IMG/VR virus record: IMGVR_UViG_3300025131_000454
Coordinates: 1-23,177 of that record
Origin: a virus
Length of the DNA: 23,177 bases
Direction: 5' to 3' (one strand)
In this document: in pieces, positions 8,898 to 18,200 of the stretch
How positions within the stretch are numbered: position 1 is the stretch's first letter
How the letters are laid out: each line of letters begins with the position of its first letter
Position numbers and translations under genes: made by a program
Notes under the pieces: model-generated
Seen by the model: only the letters and a program-made list of their open reading frames with translations
Told to the model about the DNA's origin: nothing
Databases searched by the model: none

Positions 8898-10688
8898 ATG
8901 TCCAAGAAAATTCAAGCGATCGACTATACAAGTAGAGACTTCTCATCGATTCGTCGTGACCTAGAAAATTTTACCAAAAGATATTACCCCAACACATATA
9001 AAGACTTTAACCAAGCCAGTTTCGGCTCTTTAATGCTTGACACGGTTGCGTATGTGGGAGACATACTTTCTTTTTACTTAGATTATCAGGCTAACGAATC
9101 CTTTCTTAATACAGCCATTGAGTATAACAATGTTGTGCGACTCTCCCGCCAGTTGGGGTTCCGCCTTAATCCAAACCCCTCATCGTACGGAGTACTAACC
9201 TTTTACGTAAAGGTACCAGCAGCCTCCCTAACTCAGGGCCCCGACACCGATTATATTCCTGTGCTCAAAGCCGGCTCAGAGCTTTCATCTGATACGGGCG
9301 GATTTTATACATTAATTGATGACGTGGACTTTAAAAAAGAACAGAACCAGATCGTTGTGAGTGATGTAACAACAACCGGCGCGCCCACTCATTTTGTCAT
9401 TCGGGCACAAGGCCGCGCGGTCTCCGGCCGGATCGGCCGCGACCGATTTAGGTTGGGATCATTTAAGAGATTTCGTAAGATTGCCCTAGGGGTTGGAAGA
9501 GTTAACAACGTGGTTAGTGTCTACGATACCGAGGGGCACCGGTATTATGAGGTGGATAACTTGTCGCAGGACGTGGTCTATAAAGCAATCCGGAACACCA
9601 CGGCAACCCGAGCCACCGTCCCCAACATTTTGAAGCCAATGCCCGTCGCGCGCCGGTTCACAACAGAGTTTGCTAACGGCAAGACCTTCTTACAGTTTGG
9701 ATATGGCTCAGACTCAGAATTGAGCACCGATGCCGTTGCAGATCCCACCAATCTAATGCTTGACATGCAGGGGCGTGATTATATTAGTGATACCGGCTTC
9801 GATCCTACCAAGTTGTTGAATACTGATAAATTTGGTATTGCCCCGGCTAATACTGAGCTGGTGGTTTCATATCGATTCAATACCGTCGATGACGTTAACG
9901 CCCCCGTTAATGCCATCAATGTTATTTCAAGGCCGAAACTCGAGTTCCAAGTGGATTCAGCCCTTATTCCCCAGAAGCGTTCAGGGGTGGTTAATTCTGT
10001 TCAGGTTATAAATGAAGAGCAATTTGTGGGCAGTATTGCATTGCCGGATTCTGACGAGATTAAACAGAGAGCCTTTAGCTATTTTGCTACACAACACAGG
10101 GCCGTAACAGCGCAAGATTATAAGGCCATGTGTTATGGCATGCCATCTAATTTTGGGGCCGTGAAAAGGGTTTCAGTGTCCCGCGACTTTGACGCCTTTA
10201 AGCGCAACCTAAATCTTTATGTGATTTCAGAAAACGCTAGCGGTAAACTAACGATACCCAACATGACTTTAAAAAATAATCTTAAAAACTGGATTTCTCA
10301 GTATAAAATGATAAATGATACGATTGACGTTCTCAATGCGAAGATTGTTAATTTTGGTATAGAATATGAAGTTACAGTAGACATGTCGGCTAGTAAGTAT
10401 AATGTGATAAATACTGCAAATTTTGCGTTGACAAAGAAATTTCGCCAAGGGTTTGACATTGGAGAGCCAATTCAACTTTCTGAAGTATATAAAATTCTTA
10501 ATAAAGTAGAGGGTATTATAGACGTCCTTGATGTAAAGATTGTTGAAAAAAGCGGCGGCACCTATACTGGTGACTCTTATGATTTTAAAGCCAATACAAG
10601 CGCTGACAATAGGAGAATTTTAGCGGAAGAAAACGTTATTTTTGAATTGAAGTTCCCGGGCAACGATATTAAGGGGAGCGTTAAATAA
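8898..10688 (+). CDS. 6: Baseplate wedge protein, gp6/J family
   Basis: A 596-aa protein of the T4 gp6 / P2 gpJ / Mu gp47 family, which dimerises to form the inner ring of wedges around the hub. The N-terminus IDYTSRDFSSIRRDL (8-22) and the block FNQASFGSLMLDTVAYVGD at 37-55 followed by LSFYLDYQANESFLNTA (57-73) and LSRQLGFRL (82-90) are typical of phage gp6. A central TQHRAVTAQDY (398-408) is the usual baseplate-J element. Length is slightly under T4 gp6. The last third (about 455-590) is strikingly more AT-rich in codons than the middle. It directly follows gp25 and its stop overlaps the next ATG by one base (TAATG), indicating coupled translation. It probably binds the gp25-like protein and the gpI/gp7-like section of the giant protein encoded at 12228. 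Confidence 0.95.
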   Translation: MSKKIQAIDYTSRDFSSIRRDLENFTKRYYPNTYKDFNQASFGSLMLDTVAYVGDILSFYLDYQANESFLNTAIEYNNVVRLSRQLGFRLNPNPSSYGVLTFYVKVPAASLTQGPDTDYIPVLKAGSELSSDTGGFYTLIDDVDFKKEQNQIVVSDVTTTGAPTHFVIRAQGRAVSGRIGRDRFRLGSFKRFRKIALGVGRVNNVVSVYDTEGHRYYEVDNLSQDVVYKAIRNTTATRATVPNILKPMPVARRFTTEFANGKTFLQFGYGSDSELSTDAVADPTNLMLDMQGRDYISDTGFDPTKLLNTDKFGIAPANTELVVSYRFNTVDDVNAPVNAINVISRPKLEFQVDSALIPQKRSGVVNSVQVINEEQFVGSIALPDSDEIKQRAFSYFATQHRAVTAQDYKAMCYGMPSNFGAVKRVSVSRDFDAFKRNLNLYVISENASGKLTIPNMTLKNNLKNWISQYKMINDTIDVLNAKIVNFGIEYEVTVDMSASKYNVINTANFALTKKFRQGFDIGEPIQLSEVYKILNKVEGIIDVLDVKIVEKSGGTYTGDSYDFKANTSADNRRILAEENVIFELKFPGNDIKGSVK

Positions 10689-12220
10689 TGGCATTCAAGA
10701 GGTATACGGCGAGCGCAGACACAACTATTACCAACGCGTTTAAATCTAACCTTGTTACCCGGGGTACTGGGTCAAACATGGGATATGCCGACTCTGTAGA
10801 AGTGTTTTCTTTATATGGCGAGAAGTCCGGGTCGTCAGAGGGACAATCACAAGAGCTTTCGCGTGCCCTGATCATGTTTCCCGCGACTTCCATATCGGCC
10901 GACCGCAGCGCCGGAAACATTCCAGCCAGCGGAAGTGTGAATTTTTATCTTAAGCTTTCAAATGCGCGCCATCCCTGGACACTTCCACAAGATTTTACTT
11001 TAGTTGTGGCTCCTGTTTCTACATCATGGGAAGAAGGCACCGGCCTCGACATGTCGGAATACTCAGATATTGGAATGGCCAGCTGGTTCTCGGCTTCGAC
11101 AAATACTCCTTGGGTTCATCGCGGCGCCGACTATCGCACCGGATCTTCAGATCCCGTGTATAAACAAACTTTCTCATTAGGGTATGAAGATTTAGATATT
11201 GATATAACCCATGTTGTAGAGAGGTGGATGCAAACATCTGGAACGTCGCTGCACTTTGATAATTATGGGCTGGGAATATTCCTAACATCTAGTCAGGAAG
11301 CGTACGCAGCTGCCGCAACAACTAATGGGGTTTTGGAAAACACCGGTGGCGCTGCCCAATCTTATTATACAAAGAAGTTTTTTGCTCGATCGAGCGAGTT
11401 CTTCTTCCGCCGTCCGCGGATCGAAGCACGCTGGGACTCGCGAGTATCCGACGACAGGGGAAATTTCTTCTACAGTAGTTCAATAGCTTCCGCTGAAGAC
11501 AACATGAATACACTTTATTTATATAACTATGTCCGCGGCCGCCTGCGCAATTTACCTGGGGTTGGCCTTGAAACACTTTACGTTTCTTTGTTTTCCGGTA
11601 ACGCCGGAAATACGTCCCCCACGGGATCAGCCATGGTTTTATATAATGGAAATACGGTCGCGACAGGCGGGTATGTAAGTACAGGAATCTACTCGGCCTC
11701 GTTTGCGATGACTTCTTCATCTGGTGGGGCGCCCTTCAAACTATTTGATGTATGGTGTTCTGCTCCGACAGGATCTACACAGTTTAAAACAGGATCGGTG
11801 ATCACACAGACCTTTGAGCAATTTGGTGGCGCGCCGACGTTCGAAAGAGTGACCTCGGTTAAGAGTTTACAATCGTCCTATCTTCAGAATCAGACTGTAA
11901 GATTTAGAACTTTTGTGAGGGATAGAAACTGGAGTCCTACCATTTATACGGTGGCTACGCGGGTCAACCCCACCGAAATAATTGAAAGCGCATCCTATAA
12001 AATTATTAGGGTGGTGGATGAACTGGAAGTGATTCCATATGGGACGGGTAGTGAGTTGTCGACTTACCTTTCGTTTGATGTGAGTGGTAATTATTTTGAC
12101 CTCAATCTGAGAGAGCTTGAGGCCGGATATATGTATGGGATAAAATTATCTTACTACAATGACAGTATTTCTAGCTGGATAGAACAACCGGAAACGTTTA
12201 AATTTAGGGTTGAACAATAA
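10688..12220 (+). CDS. Peripheral baseplate / tail protein with N-terminal DNRLRE (CBM96-like) domain
   Basis: A 510-aa protein, probably an outer baseplate or receptor-facing component. Residues 1-185 follow the DNRLRE/CBM96 pattern: an Asp-Thr-Thr-Ile opening (11-14), a strand with ALIMF, a Trp-Glu-Glu-Gly turn (W114-G117) with YSD and a further Trp downstream, and a closing DIDITHVVERW (170-180). That family binds polysaccharide or forms a beta-sandwich in secreted proteins; sugar binding here is inferred. The rest is beta-rich with many Gly/Ser/Thr/Tyr, and the C-terminus (about 390-510) looks like fibronectin-type or wedge-like strands. T4 gp8 lies in a comparable genome neighbourhood, but I see no sequence basis for calling this gp8. 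The start overlaps the gp6-like stop by one base (TAATG). The stop is 7 bases before the giant gene, so the three genes are likely translated together. Confidence 0.85.
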   Translation: MAFKRYTASADTTITNAFKSNLVTRGTGSNMGYADSVEVFSLYGEKSGSSEGQSQELSRALIMFPATSISADRSAGNIPASGSVNFYLKLSNARHPWTLPQDFTLVVAPVSTSWEEGTGLDMSEYSDIGMASWFSASTNTPWVHRGADYRTGSSDPVYKQTFSLGYEDLDIDITHVVERWMQTSGTSLHFDNYGLGIFLTSSQEAYAAAATTNGVLENTGGAAQSYYTKKFFARSSEFFFRRPRIEARWDSRVSDDRGNFFYSSSIASAEDNMNTLYLYNYVRGRLRNLPGVGLETLYVSLFSGNAGNTSPTGSAMVLYNGNTVATGGYVSTGIYSASFAMTSSSGGAPFKLFDVWCSAPTGSTQFKTGSVITQTFEQFGGAPTFERVTSVKSLQSSYLQNQTVRFRTFVRDRNWSPTIYTVATRVNPTEIIESASYKIIRVVDELEVIPYGTGSELSTYLSFDVSGNYFDLNLRELEAGYMYGIKLSYYNDSISSWIEQPETFKFRVEQ

Positions 12221-12227
12221 TTAGGAT

Positions 12228-15200
12228 ATGAGCTTTAAACATTTATTTGACAAAGCAGGAACTCTTAAGACATTATCTAACAAATCTGCCGATCAAATTG
12301 GATCTACGATTGAGTCGGCTGAGTTCCAAAAGCAAGACATCATTAAGGAGCGCCGCTTCATCCCGGCTGCCGATTATGGTGATCCGAAGAGCTTTGCCAA
12401 ATTTGGCTCCGCGGAACGATACTATAAGGACTCGGTCGACCGCGTAATTAAAACATATCCCTATGATGGATCGCTCAAGGAGCGCCTAGAGTGGGAAAAC
12501 GAATCAACCGAAATTGATTTATACATTTATGGCGATCTATATCCTCGCCGAACTGGTTATATTACGACGGCCGTTAGTGGGTGGGGTACCCAAGACACAG
12601 ACTATGCTGGTTATGGATTATCCGACACTTTAGAGTACATTTACCTTAAGGGCGGCCCCCATCCTCACCCGGACGGCATGTCCCCTCTCTATCTACAGTT
12701 TACGGGCTCCAACTATTATGATCCGAACAGTGATCGAGAATCCAACTTAAAATATGACATCTCAGGGTCTGGGGTTACCGTTGAGTTTTGGATGAAAAAG
12801 GACGAGTTTCTTCTTGATGACACGAGGAAAGAGGTTCTATTTGATCTCTGGAATAATGTTAGCTCTTCAATTGGCCACTATGGACGTCTTCGCATTGAAC
12901 TCTCGGGTGGCAGCGAAGATGGCCTAGCGAAAGATCCTTTTAGGGTTACTCTTTTGTCTGGAACGACCGGCGCAACGACTGCATCGGTGTGTGCCTCCAA
13001 CTTTACTACTGCTTCGATTGCTGATGGAAACTGGCACCATTATGGGTTTAGCTTTAAGTCGGCATCTGCCGGTATTATGAGTCGGTTCTATGTTGACGGC
13101 CTCTTAAACAACGAGTCCACTATTGGAAATGCAGGATTCGCTGAAGTTACGGGCGCCCTTACTGCTTATATCGGAGCCATTCAGGCAGTTCCTGAGTCCG
13201 GGTCCACATATAATGCCCCCGCGGGCGCAGGCAAACTCAGCGCATCCCTTGATGAATTCCGCTACTGGAAGACCCAGAGATCCTCCCAAGATATTGGGCG
13301 CTTCTGGTTTACTCAGGTGGGAGGCGGTGTCAACGTCGATCCGATGCCCTTTACTGACACTCTAGAGCGCGCCAATATTGATTTGGGTGTTTATTACAAG
13401 TTCAACGAAGGCATCACCGGCGTAGAAGCAACAGATAGCACACTTTTAGACTATTCTGGGCGCCTAACGAACGGAGCTTGGACTGGATATGTTACTGGAT
13501 CACGTAACACGGGCTCGGCAATCATATCCTCTAGTGCTGCTATTAGAGAGTTTGAAGATCCTATCATTTATCCTTTCCATCCTGACGTATCCACGTTGCG
13601 CAGCAATTTGATATTATCGGGAGCCGCGCACGACAACGACAATGCGGCCATGATTTACGGGTCATTCCCCAGCTGGATGACAGAAGAAGACGTTGAAGAG
13701 GGCGCGACACTTCAAAAGGTTGTTCAGGTCATGTCTAGCTACCTCGATACGCTCCACCTCCAGATAGGCTCCTTGAATAAGTTAAAGGATGTCCAATATA
13801 CGACAGGCTCCAATAAGGCGAGTGTCTATGCAGACCAGGCGTTAGCGTCTCAAGGTTTAATCGTTCCTGAGTTGTTTGCCAATGCAACCGTTCTTGAGGC
13901 CTTGGGCGACCGAAGCGAAACAGAAGTTTATTCCAAAGACCTTACTGAAGTAAAAGATTTAATCTATCAAAATATCTACAATAACTTAACTTACATCTAT
14001 AAATCTAAGGGTACTGAAAAAGCTTTCCGCAACCTTATCCGATGTTTTGGGGTCGACGATAATCTGATAAAGATTAACATGTATGCCAACAACGTAGAAT
14101 TTGATTTCATTACTAATCGTAAAAATCAGGTGTCAACCAAAAAGTATGTCAACTTTAACACTACCACCAATGCAAATGCAACTGTTTATCAGTGTCGCGA
14201 CCCGGGTGACACCACCAATACTTATGGATTCATCTCTTCGAGCACTAATTTAACTGGCGGCTACTCCTTTACCATGCAGGCAGAGGTTATCTTTCCAGAA
14301 AAGTTTAGCAGAAGCGATGATTGGTATACCGATACTAATGTGATCTCTTCCTCGTTGTTTGGAATTCAGTCTACCACAGCGCAGCCGACGGATACCGCAG
14401 GCTCCGAAGAAGCTCAGAGCGACCCGACGATTCCTGCGGACAATGCGACTAACTTCCAAGTCTATGCAGTCCGCGATTATCCGGGGTATGGCTATATTGA
14501 TTCACCAAACGTCCAGTTTGTTCTTACTGGCTCGGCTGGTGGCTATATGCCTCGCTTGACCAGTTCTCTATTCTTAAATGTTTATGATGAGACTAAGTGG
14601 AATTTAGCAGTTAAGATAAGCCCTCAACGATATCCATGGATTGGTCAGGTCCCCGACTCTAGTGATAGTATTTATTTAATTGAGTTTGAGGGGATTAGTG
14701 TAGATGCTGGCACTATTGTAAATCGCTTTTTGGTAACAGGAACAGTGGACACCAGCGTGGGAGGTGGCCCCAACCGCGCGGCCTTTGTTACAGGCTCCCG
14801 CCGCGCATTTATTGGCGCAACAAAGACTAACGTAACAGGAACAACCGTCAACAGGGGCGATACTAAGATTAGTTCATGCCGTGTATGGCTTGACCGACTT
14901 ACAACAGAAAACATTGAAGCGCATGCCTATGATCCTGAAAATTATGGACGGACCGACGCGGCCATGGATGCCTTCCCCTTTTACGCATCAGCCAGCCAAG
15001 CACCAGTCCAGGAAGTCGCCGCGGTTGACACGTTATTATTAAATTGGAATTTTAATCAAAATACGGGCTCCGATTCATATGGACAATTTAGGGTCGCAGA
15101 CCTTTCATCAGGGTCGGCGACTTTGGCAGCTACAAGAAATGGGTGGCTAGGCAATATCCTTCACTATCAGCTGCCTGGTTCTGGTTCAAACTTTTTGGAT

Positions 15201-18200
15201 AGTTCCTCTAAGGTAACAGATAAAGATTATATCGTTTCTTCCAAGCAGAATCTGCCGGAGAGTATAGAATCGGCAGATATGATTACTGTACTATCACAAC
15301 AAGATGAGGTTGAATTTACCAGAGACTCAAGGCCGACTAACTATTTCTTAGCATTTGAAAAGAGCATGAGTCAGGGTGTGTCTGAACAAATGCTTAAGTA
15401 TTTTGCCTCCTTGAACGACTTGAACACTTTAATTGGCGCGCCAGTTAACTATTACCGGCCTGAATATAAGGGGCTGAAGTTTATAAGACAGAAGTTTTTT
15501 GAAACCGTATCCAATGATGAAATTGATTTTGAAAAGTTCTACGAGTACTATAAATGGATAGATAGTGCTCTAAGCGTTATGCTGGGTCAGATAGCGCCGG
15601 TGTCTTTAGACTTCGACCCCCAAGTCCGGACACTAATAGAAAGTCACATGCTCGAAAGGAGCAAATACCAGAATAAATTCCCGTTCTTAGCAAAATCAGA
15701 ACCGGACCTTTCTGGAACGATCGGAACTGTTGCGTCCCCTATCGCTGTAAACTCAGTCATTAATGATGCACAGGGCACCGGAATTGAGTCGGCCCAGGCC
15801 CCAACTAAACGTGCCACAGGTATCCCAGCAATTTCGAATTTGGGGAGCTGGAAATATGATCATGCGCCACCGCCCACTGCTTCGTGGGTCGACGGTGCTC
15901 GTCCGCAGCCAAATTCTGGCTCCCGGGCTTGGTGGCAAAACCGCGCCGAACGAGGAGGTCCTGCTGGACTGCAAACGGCCGATGCAACGGGAACTCTTCC
16001 GGCCCCCGCGCTAGCCGATCGCCAGGTTCTTCTGAATGCTATTAGGTCTTCTAATGATCGCACCCTCAATCGCCCCTATCGTTTCACAGGCGGTGGGTCA
16101 GTGGTCCTAGGTGGCGTAGCCCAACACCCCAGCAAGCGCAAAGACTTTGTTTATGACGCGACAGCCCCCGCCGGACCACCTATTGGAACATCGTCTGTCC
16201 CGCGCAACGTCATGTCTGCCGTGTCTGGCCAGGTAGAAAAACTTGTCAATACAACTGATGTTTATTTCCCCTCTCAGAAAGATCGTTTAGGGTTTACTTT
16301 AAACCCCTCCATTAATCAGGGCAACACTTCGTCTGTTCAGTTTGCTAGCGATTATGAAATAATTGGCGACGGCGCCACGTTTGCTCCGTTTAGTTTATAC
16401 GGTGTCTCTGGAAGTGATGCCATCGCAGATGAAATGTCCAACTTCACCGCGAGCACGATGATTACCAACTTACATTCGGATTTGGTTTCCAATCAAACGG
16501 ACGTCCCAATGCAGGGTCCGTTTACAGAGAAGTTTGTAGGGGGGCGCCAGCATCGACATATTAATTTTAATAGCGCGCGCCCCGTGAGTGATTTTGAGTA
16601 TGTGAATGATAAGCAGTTACGAATATATCCACAACAACAAACAGGTGGTGCATATTCATACAGAGACGCTCCAATTTTATCCACCGGATATTTGGATGAG
16701 TGGGTACATCTGGTAACCAGTTCTTGGTCTCTATCCACCTGGGCCTCATTTGGAAATTTCTGGTCCGGAACGAACTTCAAACAAATGGTGTGCATGGGTA
16801 ACTCTTCTGAGGGTGTCAACCGTGTGGCTGTTGATATGACTGGCAATATAAATATATATACTGGGTTCACCACCACAAGTGGACATTGGAAGACTTCAAA
16901 CAACCCACTATCTGGTGCTGGTTGGCCAACAGCTAGTTTAGATAATGCCGCGACTGCCTCGGCACACATTGTAGTTACATATGATGTTGACACCTCTACT
17001 CATCCAAAAATATATGTTAATGGGGTGTCAGCTTCCACCCTTCAATTGGTTGCTCCGGCAGGTACATCATATCCTCCGCAGGACGGCGGCGGAGGTAGGC
17101 TTGTTGTATTTGCTTGGCAGTCAGATGCGTCCAGCGACAACCTATCGAACTGGTCCGATTCGATGGGTACCGGATCCATCAGTGAATTGGCTTTGTGGTC
17201 TGGCAGTCTCTCAATTGATGAAGTTCGTGAACTTTATAATACCCAAACAGAATACCCAGGAATTCCCAAGCTTGTAAAAAATACCAATGGTGTGTGGAAG
17301 ACATTCTCTACCGGCGCCTTTAATCTTGAATATCACACCGCGTACGCAACAAAGCTTAATTCATGGTGGCGAATGGGTAACGGGACCTCTTCAGTACCAT
17401 CGGTGACTAGCGGGGAGGCGGGCCCCGATAGTGTTGCATCCTCCTCGGCGCGCATCTGGGATCAGAAGGGCACTCTCCATTTAACTGGTGGAGGCTCATG
17501 GTATGGTAGTATCCCCGTTACTTACGCCTATAGTGCCAACAACGGTTTTTTGGACACGTACGGAACAACTTGGCGAGTCCCGGGCCTCTCCGATAATCTT
17601 CAGCCCATCACCCCCCAACAACTGAGCCTCTATGGTGGCGGATTCATCGAAGGCCTCAAGCCCGGCGCAAACGCCCTAGACGGCCCAGAGACGCGCCCTG
17701 AAGGCTGGAAGGTTGTCCTGGGTCGAACGTGGACCGGAACGGAGCTGACGGGCGGCTACGCGTCCGCATCGGGACGCCTGGAGGTGGTGGGCCCGCAGTA
17801 CCCAGACGGGGATACTGTGCCTTCAACGGTGCCCCTAGGAAATGTTTTCAAGCGACCGAAGGCCAACCTCTCACGTCAGGCTTATGCGAAGCGCCCAGTT
17901 AACATCAAGAACATTTTGATGACGACGGCGTCCTTAAGTCAATCCTATTCTGGTGCCCTTGTTCACAGCAATATCGGAAACTATTCCAAGAACTATGAAG
18001 TGGTCCAGACGTCAGGCAGAACTCAAAATGATCCCTTCTTCCAAGACCAGTCTTTTGATTTCTCTCTGAATCCTGCGATGCCTGTTGTGCGCCGAGAAGG
18101 CAGATATCCTCTTGCTTATCTTCTGGATGGCCCGACAACGCGTTTTGCCAGCAAAATGATGAGATGGGAAGAAGACGCAATTTATTGGTCGGGCGGCCCC

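Noticed and set aside
10688-12220. Calling this gene T4 gp8
   Set aside because: Only genome position suggests it. The visible N-terminal pattern is DNRLRE-like and the length differs from gp8, so the name is not supported.
12247-12447. Small + strand open frame in another frame at the start of the giant gene
   Set aside because: It has a Ser/Leu/Arg-rich composition typical of an out-of-frame reading and sits inside the better-supported frame from 12228.
16493-16993. Antisense open frame of 166 codons
   Set aside because: It overlaps LamG 3 of the giant gene entirely, is Cys-rich and low in structure, and shows no start context.
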